Positions 7,903 to 14,677 of a stretch of 30,551 nucleotides of DNA are shown one piece after another. The DNA is from JBASRP01 sp044866075 (GTDB lineage: Bacteria; Actinomycetota; AC-67): NCBI GenBank assembly GCA_044866075.1, contig JBIOTQ010000040.1, positions 1 through 30,551 of the forward strand. Reading direction: 5' to 3'. Made by a program: the position numbers and the translations under genes. The stretch's first letter is position 1; each line of letters begins with the position of its first letter. The notes beneath the pieces are model-generated. The model searched no databases and was not told the DNA's origin. It worked only from the letters and a program-made list of their open reading frames with translations.

Positions 7903-7944
7903 CGTGCGCGGTGAACCACGGGCGCCATCCGGCTCGTCAGAGGG

Positions 7945-8562
7945 TCACGCGTTCTTGAGAACGATCGCTTCGATAGCGTCCGCGATCTTCTCGCATTGGT
8001 CGATGGCCGCTTCGACCTCGTCGTAGATCTCTTTCCACTTCAGGACGTCCATCGCCTTGTGCTGGCCGTTGAAGAGTTCGGCCACGGTGCGGCGGAAGAT
8101 CCTGTCGCCCTCTTTCTCGATCTCGTGAACGCGGGACCACAGAGGCTCTAGCCCCTTGAACGTTTCGAGCGGTCGCAGGCAGTCCGTCACCGCCTCGCAG
8201 GCCCGGATCAGCACGTCACATTGATCGCGCATCGCGTCGGTTGGCTTGTCGACATTGTGCAGGACGAGCATGTCCGAGGCCGCTTCGATGTAGTCCATGA
8301 CGTCGTCGATCCCCGCCGCGAGAGTGTGGATGTCTTCACGGTCAAGCGGCGTGACGAAGCTCGAGTTCAGCGTTTGGATGATCTCGTGGGTAATCGCGTC
8401 ACCCTTGTGCTCGGCATCGACGATGGCTTTGTGAGAGGTCTTCGGGTCGGAGAAATCGTCGACCATGGCCTTGAGCAAGCGAGCGCCCTCAACCATGTTC
8501 TCGGACGCGCGTACGAACTGCTCGAAGAAAGCCTTCTCACGCGGGATGAACTTCAAGCGCAT
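7945..8562 (-). CDS. DUF47/PhoU-like protein, partner of the PiT transporter
   Basis: 205 residues, predicted mostly helical and soluble. It shows the DUF47 (YkaA/PhoU_div) pattern: FFEQFVRASENMVEGA at the N-terminus, DAEHKGDAITHEI, the acidic TPLDREDIHTLAAGIDDVMDYIE segment, and IEKEGDRIF near the middle. Proteins of this family are usually encoded beside PiT transporters and are thought to modulate them, though the mechanism is poorly defined. The ATG at 8562 is chosen because AAAGGG lies 6 nt before it; the frame is open upstream to 8637 but that part is not conserved. First gene of a two-gene operon with pit. Confidence 0.92.
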   Translation of the reverse strand: MRLKFIPREKAFFEQFVRASENMVEGARLLKAMVDDFSDPKTSHKAIVDAEHKGDAITHEIIQTLNSSFVTPLDREDIHTLAAGIDDVMDYIEAASDMLVLHNVDKPTDAMRDQCDVLIRACEAVTDCLRPLETFKGLEPLWSRVHEIEKEGDRIFRRTVAELFNGQHKAMDVLKWKEIYDEVEAAIDQCEKIADAIEAIVLKNA

Positions 8563-8693
8563 GTGATCCCTTTCATGGTCCTGGAAAGTCGCGCGCATTC
8601 TCACCGTGAGCATCGTCGGCCGCAAATCGGGCGGCACGCCGAGCCGACTGCGTCGTCGTCTCCGGCTAGAGTTGGGTTAAGGGGGCCTAGGCC

Positions 8694-9089
8694 ATGCGGG
8701 CCGTCATCGTCTCGCTCGTGATCGCTGCCGCCTTATGGGTGACGGCAGTTCTCGTCCTGATCGCCTCGGGACGCCGGCATTCCGCGCGAGAGCTCGCCAC
8801 CTTCATTCCACATCTCGTCGGATTGTTCCGGCGGTTGCTCATGGATCCCGAGGTTCCGCGGCGCGCGAAGGTGTGGGTGTGGGTCGGAGTGATATGGATC
8901 GCATCCCCGATCGACCTCATCCCGGAGTTCATCCCGGTCGTCGGACCGCTCGACGACGTGATCGTCGCCGGCATCGTTCTAAGAAGGCTGGTCCGGTCTA
9001 GTGGACCCGAGGTTATTCGGCGGCATTGGAGGGGGGAGGAAGGATCTCTGGACCTCCTCCTGCGACTGATCGGCGCCACCCGACGCTGA
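8694..9089 (+). CDS. DUF1232 (YkvA-type) small membrane protein
   Basis: 131 residues. An N-terminal hydrophobic helix (about 4-24) is followed by a basic linker and the DUF1232 core, with SPIDLIPEFIPVVGPLDD near residues 67-84, the diagnostic motif. A second hydrophobic stretch follows. The function of the family is unknown. ATG at 8694 follows GGGGG (8681-8685). A TAGAGT -10 candidate at 8667-8672 would give a leader of about 15 nt. Transcribed away from the DUF47-pit unit across a 131-bp gap. Confidence 0.85.
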   Translation: MRAVIVSLVIAAALWVTAVLVLIASGRRHSARELATFIPHLVGLFRRLLMDPEVPRRAKVWVWVGVIWIASPIDLIPEFIPVVGPLDDVIVAGIVLRRLVRSSGPEVIRRHWRGEEGSLDLLLRLIGATRR

Positions 9090-9138
9090 CGCTCGTCGAC
9101 CCGCAGGGACGGGCCGCTCTCCGTCGAAGAAGTCGTGC

Positions 9139-10755
9139 ATGTCCGGTGACGTATCTCGCCGCCGCTTCCTGCGGAACGCGGGGCTCGCGGCCGGCGCCGC
9201 TCTGGTCCCCGGCTCGGCGTTGCGCACCGTAGGCGCCGCGATCCCGCCCGCTCTCGTCGGCGGGCTCAACACCCGGGTCTTGACCAGCGCCGGGCAGCTT
9301 TGGGACTGGCAGAACATGATGGTGGCCCTCGGGCCCCGCTTCACCGGGTCGCCCGCGCACAAGAAGTACATCGACTTCCTCGAGGCTCAGTGCCGCCGCG
9401 CCGGTCTGCGGACGTTCCGCGATCCGCCGCAACGGTTCCCGCGCTGGGACGCCGACTACCGGAAGTGCCGGATCTCGATCCTCGAAGAAGGAGGGTCGGA
9501 GACGCCGCTCGAGGTCATGTCGTACTTCCCCGGATCCGGCAACACGTCGCGCAGACGCGGCGGCGCGCTCGTCGCGCCGGTCGTCGACGTCGGCCAAGGA
9601 CTGCCGCACGAGTTCGCTCCAGGCGTCGCGACCGGAAGCCTGAAAGGTTCGATCGCGTTCTTGACGGAGCCGCCGTTACCGACGACGGAAGCGGTCGCGT
9701 ACCCCCACTACTACAACAACGACCCCGACAGGACGATGACGCCGGCGACGCCCTGGAAGCGCTGGTCGCTGAGCATCCTCACGCCGCAGTCGCTCGCCAC
9801 GCCGGCACTCGCGCGGCAGGCGGGCTGCGCAGGCATGATCGTCGCGCTCGAGGCGACGCGCACCTGCGCGTACGGCCAATACATCTCGTTCCTCGGCTTC
9901 CAGGTCGACGGCGACCAAGCCCACGGCGCGCCGGGCATGCCGATCCTCTACGTGGACTACCGCACCGGCCAGTACCTGCGGTCGCGGTTGTCGGCGCTCG
10001 GCCCGACGACGCGCGCGCGGATGGTGCTGCACTCGAAGACCTATCCGAACACGGGGACCGACGAGCTGGTCGCGGTCTTGCCGGGCGCGGAGGGCAGCGC
10101 GACGGATCCGAGCAAGGGCGAGAACATCGTGATCGCCAGCCACACCGACGGAACGAGCGCGTCGGAAGAGAACGGCCCGCTCGCCATGCTGGCGATGGCG
10201 AAGTACTACGCGCGAATCCCGCGGTCGCAGCGTCGCCGCATGCTGATCTTCTGCTTCGCGACCGGCCACTTCACGGGCTACACGGAAGACACCGCGTACT
10301 TCATCGATCATCATCCCGAGATCGTCGCGAACACGGCGGCGACGCTGACTGTCGAGCACCTCGGACAGAAGTCGTTCACCGACGATCCCGCCGGCAACAG
10401 GTATGTCGACGATCGGCTCCCCGAGATCGGGATCAGCTACGTCTCGCAGGATCCGCTCTTGATCCAGACTGTGATCGCGAACTACCAGGTCGAGAACCTG
10501 ATCCGCGCGCCGGTCCTAAACGGGCCGGGGTTTGGGGTGTCGATCCCGTTCTTCGGTGAGGTCCTGCCGTCCTACGCTTTCATCACGGGTCCGAACACGC
10601 TGTACCAGATGCACGAGAAGACGGTGATGCGCGGAACCGACAAGGCCCGCCTGCACCAGGAGGTGCGGGCGTTCACGCGCATCCTGCGGTCGTGGGAAAC
10701 CCTCTCGAAAGAAGAGTTGTCGACGGGGAAATCCCTGCTGCGGGGGTCGATGTAG
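9139..10755 (+). CDS. Tat-exported M28-like (aminopeptidase-fold) protein with unusual metal ligands
   Basis: 538 residues. It begins with a twin-arginine signal (SRRRFLRNAGLAAGAAL) and so is probably exported folded. The middle resembles a PA-type insert, and residues about 310-535 resemble the peptidase M28 fold: IVIASHTDG (His335, Asp337) stands where M28 has HxD, EENGPLAML (Glu343/Glu344) where M28 has the bridging Asp in a GxxDN segment, VEHLG (Glu406/His407) where a metal Asp is expected, and YQMHEKT (His492) for the last zinc His. The usual Glu-Glu catalytic pair is not seen; FATGHFTG (His377) occupies that place. A changed metal site or loss of peptidase activity are both possible. 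Weak Shine-Dalgarno. Convergent with the next gene, 4 bp apart. Confidence 0.72.
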   Translation: MSGDVSRRRFLRNAGLAAGAALVPGSALRTVGAAIPPALVGGLNTRVLTSAGQLWDWQNMMVALGPRFTGSPAHKKYIDFLEAQCRRAGLRTFRDPPQRFPRWDADYRKCRISILEEGGSETPLEVMSYFPGSGNTSRRRGGALVAPVVDVGQGLPHEFAPGVATGSLKGSIAFLTEPPLPTTEAVAYPHYYNNDPDRTMTPATPWKRWSLSILTPQSLATPALARQAGCAGMIVALEATRTCAYGQYISFLGFQVDGDQAHGAPGMPILYVDYRTGQYLRSRLSALGPTTRARMVLHSKTYPNTGTDELVAVLPGAEGSATDPSKGENIVIASHTDGTSASEENGPLAMLAMAKYYARIPRSQRRRMLIFCFATGHFTGYTEDTAYFIDHHPEIVANTAATLTVEHLGQKSFTDDPAGNRYVDDRLPEIGISYVSQDPLLIQTVIANYQVENLIRAPVLNGPGFGVSIPFFGEVLPSYAFITGPNTLYQMHEKTVMRGTDKARLHQEVRAFTRILRSWETLSKEELSTGKSLLRGSM

Positions 10756-10759
10756 CCGT

Positions 10760-11806
10760 TCAACCGGTTCGCAGCACGAAGAGCTCATCGGTCGCCGAAC
10801 CCGCGCCCCAGACCTCGCCGCTCCGTCCCAGCAGCTGACGCACGGCGGCGCCGCCGCTCGGCCACCGGAAGCTCCGGAACCGTTCCGTCCTCGGATCGAA
10901 CCGCACCAGCGCGTTCGTGCCGAAATCGCTCAGCCACACGATCCCGGCGTCGTCGACGTACACGGCGTACGGCTGGGACTGCCGGTGCGGCAGCCGCCAC
11001 TCGCGCCACGATCTCGCGGCCGGGTCGTACATCGCAACCCGCGCGGCGTTCCATTCGCTGACGAAGACGCGGCCGGCCGGATCCGACCACACACGACGCG
11101 CGCCCTGGCCGCGGGTGGGCGGCCGGAGGACCGTCGCCTTGCCCGTCACCACATCGATCCGGGCGACGTAGCTTCCGGCGAGCGACGCGAAGTAGATGTC
11201 GCCTTTCGGCGTTCCTGTGATCCCGTACGGCCCGCGGCCGCCGGGCGCGTCGTACACGCGGATCCGTCCCGTCAGGACGTCGAGGCTCCCGTAGACGCCG
11301 GCCTGGCCGGTGAACCACAGGACGCCCCGATCATCGAAGGCCGCCGTGTTGAGGTTCACGTCGGGCCGCGAGGACGGCAGACGGAAGACCCTCACCCTCT
11401 CGGTTCGCGGGTCGACCCGCACGATCGCGTTGAGCCCGCCGTCGGTGATCCACGGCGCGCCGTCGGGCCCCACGATGACGCCGTGCGGGGCCGATCCGGC
11501 CCCGAGGCGGATGTGCTTCGTCCGGCCGGTCTCCGGGTCGAGCCGGCCGAGTGCGCCTGTCGCTTGCGCCGTGTACCAGACCGTCCCGTCCGGCGCCGGG
11601 GCGACGTCGTGCGGATGCGAGCCGCTCGGAACCCGGTAGGTGTGGAGGGCGAAGGTCTGTCCCGCAGCCGGGCTCGCCGTGGGGCTCGGCGAGGGGCTCG
11701 AGGCCGACGGGGACGTCTCCGCCGCGCGCGGGCTCGGGGTGTCCTGCGTGCACGAACCGAGCGCGAGGACTGCCACGACCGCGGCACCAACCGCTCGCAG
11801 GCTCAC
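10760..11806 (-). CDS. Vgb-like beta-propeller lipoprotein
   Basis: 348 residues. The lipoprotein signal peptide ends at LALGSC, followed by a Ser/Pro/Thr-rich linker (about residues 22-47) of the type that spans the wall. The rest is a run of about seven blades with the Vgb/NHL pattern: PHDVAPAPDGTVWYT, PHGVIVGPDGAPWIT, RGVLWFTG, PYGITGTPKGDIYFA, PYAVYVDDAGIVWLS. The fold matches the virginiamycin B lyase family, but most members of this broad family have no tested lyase activity, so a streptogramin-resistance role should not be assumed. GTG start lies 4 bp after the stop of the upstream P1 peptidase, indicating one operon. Confidence 0.82.
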   Translation of the reverse strand: MSLRAVGAAVVAVLALGSCTQDTPSPRAAETSPSASSPSPSPTASPAAGQTFALHTYRVPSGSHPHDVAPAPDGTVWYTAQATGALGRLDPETGRTKHIRLGAGSAPHGVIVGPDGAPWITDGGLNAIVRVDPRTERVRVFRLPSSRPDVNLNTAAFDDRGVLWFTGQAGVYGSLDVLTGRIRVYDAPGGRGPYGITGTPKGDIYFASLAGSYVARIDVVTGKATVLRPPTRGQGARRVWSDPAGRVFVSEWNAARVAMYDPAARSWREWRLPHRQSQPYAVYVDDAGIVWLSDFGTNALVRFDPRTERFRSFRWPSGGAAVRQLLGRSGEVWGAGSATDELFVLRTG

Positions 11807-11810
11807 GGTG

Positions 11811-12728
11811 TCAGTGTAGGTGCCCGCCCGGCTGGCGGCCGACGCCGGCCCGAATCGCCGCTGCCGTGGCGTCCGCGGCGAGCACGGCGAGACGATCGAG
11901 ATCCGCCGACGTTGCGACGGGGCCCGGCCCGCTCGGCGCGGCGATCGCGAACGCGATGTCCCCGTCGTACCGGGTGTGGGCCGGCCGGATCGCGCGCGTG
12001 ATCCCGTCGGACGCCCGCGCCGCGAGGAACCGCACGTCCGGCTTCGACAACGACGCGATCGTCGTGACGGCGACGAGAACGGTATTCCACGCGACCTCCG
12101 GCGTCGCCGGGGGCGCGCGGAACGACGGTTCGGGATGTGTCGTCCCGGCGAGCACGGCGCCGTCCGGACCGACGACGTCGCCGAACGGATTGACGACCGC
12201 GAGGGCGCGGACCTCGAGATCGCCGTCCCGCGCCGCCGCGACGCCGAGCCCGCCCGGTACGAAGTATTCGTGTCCGGACCATTTCCCGACCGTCGCCCCG
12301 GCGCCGCACCCGACGGCGCCGGTCGGCACGTCGTCCGAGGCGGCGTCGCAGGCGGCGTAACCGGCGTCGGGGCCGGGCCGCGCCGCCGGTATGCCGGCGG
12401 CCGCGTCGAAGATGACGGCGGCCGGAACGATCGGGATCGTCGCGATCGGCGTCCGGAAGCCGACTTCGCGCTCGGAGAGCCAGCGCATCACGCCGTCGGC
12501 GGCGGCGAGCCCGAACGCGGATCCTCCCGTGAAGAGGAGGCCGTGCATCTCCGTGCGCTGCCGCTCGAGGTCGAGCGGCGCCAGCTCGCGGGAACCCGGC
12601 GACGAGCCGCGGATATCCAACGACGCCACGTTTCCCGGCGGCGGCAGGATGACCGTGCAGCCGGAGCTCCCGTCGGGCGCGGTCCAGTGCCCGACGCGGA
12701 AACCGGGACTCAGCCTGTCATCCGGCAT
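11811..12728 (-). CDS. P1/DmpA-family (S58) N-terminal-nucleophile peptidase
   Basis: 305 residues. The family cleaves itself between Asn and a Ser/Thr, which becomes the nucleophile of an aminopeptidase or beta-peptidyl aminopeptidase. Seen here: the N-terminal GFRVGHWTAPDG segment, LLFTGGSAFGLAAADGV, TGAVGCGAGATVGK, and AWNTVLVAV with Asn-Thr at the likely self-cleavage point, followed by ASDGITRAIRPAHTRYDGD, a strong family signature. No signal peptide is visible, so it should be cytoplasmic. The ATG at 12728 has AAGGA about 8 nt upstream. It lies between the cyclase (40-bp gap) and the propeller lipoprotein. The substrate is unknown. Confidence 0.86.
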   Translation of the reverse strand: MPDDRLSPGFRVGHWTAPDGSSGCTVILPPPGNVASLDIRGSSPGSRELAPLDLERQRTEMHGLLFTGGSAFGLAAADGVMRWLSEREVGFRTPIATIPIVPAAVIFDAAAGIPAARPGPDAGYAACDAASDDVPTGAVGCGAGATVGKWSGHEYFVPGGLGVAAARDGDLEVRALAVVNPFGDVVGPDGAVLAGTTHPEPSFRAPPATPEVAWNTVLVAVTTIASLSKPDVRFLAARASDGITRAIRPAHTRYDGDIAFAIAAPSGPGPVATSADLDRLAVLAADATAAAIRAGVGRQPGGHLH

Positions 12729-12768
12729 CGCGGATCCTTCGGGAAGGCGAACGCTGCGTCGCGGAAGC

Positions 12769-13476
12769 CTAGCGGCCGCGCGCGCGGGCGGGCTTCGCGC
12801 CCCGCGCCGGCTTGGCCGTCAGGCGCCAGGTCCGCGGCGGCTTGGCGACCCCCTTGAGAGCGGGTCTTCCGCGCTCGCGCCAGACGATGCCGTTCGTGTC
12901 ACGGGCCGCGCGGTGGACGGCATCCGTGACCAGAGCCTCACCGGCGCGGCATCGTTTCACCAGCCGTGCCGCCACGTTGACGGTATGACCGATGTAGTCC
13001 TCGCCGCGCCGTGTCGGGCGTCCGGTGTCGAGCCCGATGCGCAGCGGGAGGCTCGGCCGGCCGTTGCCCTTCGTTCGCGCGATGATGGCCGCGGCCGCCG
13101 CCACGGCGTCGGACGGATCGCGGAAGGCGGCCATGATCCCGTCGCCGACGTTCTTCACGACGCGCCCGCGGTTGCCGGCGATCGCCGGCGTCACGATCGC
13201 GTCGTGTGTATCAAGGAGATCGATGGCGGCTTTCTCGCCGCCGGATTCCGTCGACGCGGTGAAGTTCGCGATATCCGTGAAGAGGATCGTGATCGTGCCG
13301 CGCTGCGCGAATCGTTCGAGGAGTGCACGATGCGCCGCTCCAAGATCGAGGAGTCGGGAGGCGAGGCCCAGCGGCGTCGCGCGCAACAATCGCGGTCGCG
13401 CGACGCGTGAGCGCTTGCTGACGGCGCGCATCTGCTTACTGATGTTAGCAGCAGTGAACGGGTTGCGTTCGTGCAC
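12769..13476 (-). CDS. Class III nucleotide cyclase, soluble single-domain
   Basis: 235 residues. A basic N-terminus of about 60 residues precedes one cyclase homology domain: FTDIANFT with the first metal Asp, VVKNVGDGIMAAF with a substrate-selecting Lys and the second metal Asp, and EDYIGHTVNVAARLV with the Asn and Arg needed for transition-state contacts. All catalytic positions look intact, and the Lys/Asp-type specificity residues favour ATP, hence cAMP. The C-terminus is a short basic Ala/Lys/Arg tail. No membrane segment is seen. Start uncertain: GTG at 13476 lies at the edge of a 14-bp palindrome, while an ATG at 13431 would shorten the product by 15 residues; neither has a good Shine-Dalgarno. 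Confidence 0.87.
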   Translation of the reverse strand: MHERNPFTAANISKQMRAVSKRSRVARPRLLRATPLGLASRLLDLGAAHRALLERFAQRGTITILFTDIANFTASTESGGEKAAIDLLDTHDAIVTPAIAGNRGRVVKNVGDGIMAAFRDPSDAVAAAAAIIARTKGNGRPSLPLRIGLDTGRPTRRGEDYIGHTVNVAARLVKRCRAGEALVTDAVHRAARDTNGIVWRERGRPALKGVAKPPRTWRLTAKPARGAKPARARGR

Positions 13477-13488
13477 TCGTTAACGAGT
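13475..13488. promoter_or_regulatory. 14-bp perfect palindrome at the cyclase start, operator candidate
   Basis: ACTCGTTAACGAGT is a perfect inverted repeat overlapping the first base pairs of the cyclase GTG (13476-13474). If the downstream ATG (13431) is the true start, the palindrome sits in the promoter or leader. A second GTTAAC-centred palindrome occurs at 16439-16450. Confidence 0.4.
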
Positions 13489-13552
13489 TCGTTCGTTTGC
13501 GACAACGCGAGCACGCGTTTTCGCCTGTGTTTTCCGCGTGTTCGCTGTTGCG

Positions 13553-14317
13553 TTACTTCGGCGGCATCCGAAGAGCGCCGTCTAGACGGATCGTTTCGCC
13601 GTTCAGCGCTGGATTCTCGACGATGTGCTGCACCAACGCAGCGAACTCGGACGGTCTACCGAGCCTGCGCGGATGGGGGATCTGATCGGCGAGAGCTTGA
13701 CGCGCCTCCTCCGGAAGCAGCGCCAGCATCGGCGTGTCGAACGTCCCCGGCGCGATCGTGCAGCAGCGGATCAAGCGCGCAGCGAGGTCGCGCGCGACCA
13801 CGAGCGTGAGCGAGACGACCCCGCCCTTCGACGACGCGTACGCGGCTTGACCGATCTGTCCGTCGAACGCGGCGATGCTAGCCGTGTTGACGATGACGCC
13901 GCGTTCCTCGCCGTCGGGATCCTGCGCGACCATCTGCGCGGCGGCGAGACGGATCACGTTGAAGGTTCCGATCAGGTTCACTCGGATGACGGTCTCGAAC
14001 ACCTTCAAGTCGTGTGGCCCGTTCGTGTCGACCGTACGTTGCGCCCACCCGATGCCCGCGCAGTTCACCGCGACGTGCAGGCCGCCGAACGCGTCGACGG
14101 CCGTCCGAACTGCGGCCGAGACCTGGTCGGGGTCGGTGACGTCTGTCACGGCGAACCGGGCCCGGTCGCCGAGCTCCTTCGCGAGTACCTCGCCCTGGGA
14201 CTGCGGCAGGTCGACGATGACGACCCCGGCCCCCGCCGCGTGCAGCGCCTCGATCGTCGCCCGGCCGAGGCCCGAAGCTCCGCCGGTGACGAGGGCGCCT
14301 TTCCCCGAGACCTGCAT
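13553..14317 (-). CDS. SDR-family dehydrogenase, probably 3-hydroxyacyl-CoA dehydrogenase type II-like
   Basis: 254 residues, a typical classical SDR length. Seen: the nucleotide-binding TGGASGLG near residues 11-18, an Asp at the end of beta-2 (VIVDLP) that favours NAD(H), NCAGIG, NTASIAAFDG with the catalytic Ser, YASSKGG with Tyr and Lys, and a C-terminal LNGETIRLDGALRM. The segment FNVIRLAAAQM and the overall pattern resemble HSD17B10-type 3-hydroxyacyl-CoA dehydrogenases of beta-oxidation, but the substrate cannot be fixed. Start at the ATG 14317, just before the first strand; the same frame is open much further upstream but antisense or out of frame to other genes. First of a minus-strand series with the cyclase, 76 bp downstream. 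Confidence 0.85.
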   Translation of the reverse strand: MQVSGKGALVTGGASGLGRATIEALHAAGAGVVIVDLPQSQGEVLAKELGDRARFAVTDVTDPDQVSAAVRTAVDAFGGLHVAVNCAGIGWAQRTVDTNGPHDLKVFETVIRVNLIGTFNVIRLAAAQMVAQDPDGEERGVIVNTASIAAFDGQIGQAAYASSKGGVVSLTLVVARDLAARLIRCCTIAPGTFDTPMLALLPEEARQALADQIPHPRRLGRPSEFAALVQHIVENPALNGETIRLDGALRMPPK

Positions 14318-14398
14318 GGCGCAAGAAGTTAGCGCAAATAACCCTGGTCGAGTGTCCTGGGCTGCTGGTATCCTCCGGAATCCGGGTGAGGAGGGCCG

Positions 14399-14677
14399 GT
14401 GGCGACCTCGAGAGAAGTCATCCGCTGGATCGGCCGCAACAGCAAGCGCGCCGCGATCACAGTCGTCGGTTTCGCGCTGATCCTGGCCGGCATCGTCCTC
14501 CTGGCGCTTCCGGGCCCGGGCTGGCTCGTGATCATCCTCGGCCTCGCGGTACTCGCCACCGAGTACGTGTGGGCCGAACGCGCCCTCAACCTCGCGAAGA
14601 AGAAGGCCAAGGCCGCTGCTTCGAAAGCGCGCGCGAAGATGCGGCGGGGCAGCGCGAACCAGGAACCCAGAGCCTAG
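14399..14677 (+). CDS. PGPGW-family small membrane protein
   Basis: 92 residues. A short N-terminal amphipathic stretch precedes two closely spaced hydrophobic segments joined at LLALPGPGWLVIILG, the PGPGW family hallmark, and then a Lys/Ala/Arg-rich cytoplasmic tail. Function unknown. GTG at 14399 follows GAGGAGGG. An extended -10-like TGGTATCCT lies at 14366-14374. The stop codon overlaps that of the convergent mannosyltransferase. Confidence 0.8.
   Translation: MATSREVIRWIGRNSKRAAITVVGFALILAGIVLLALPGPGWLVIILGLAVLATEYVWAERALNLAKKKAKAAASKARAKMRRGSANQEPRA

Noticed and set aside
7910..7916. GTTCACC (minus strand) just before the pit ATG as a Pho box
   Set aside because: A single unit with no 11-bp repeat partner; it is also embedded within the last bases before the start codon.
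10760..11806. Streptogramin resistance lyase (vgb)
   Set aside because: The fold matches, but the protein is an exported lipoprotein and most Vgb-like propellers are not antibiotic lyases; I kept the structural description only.
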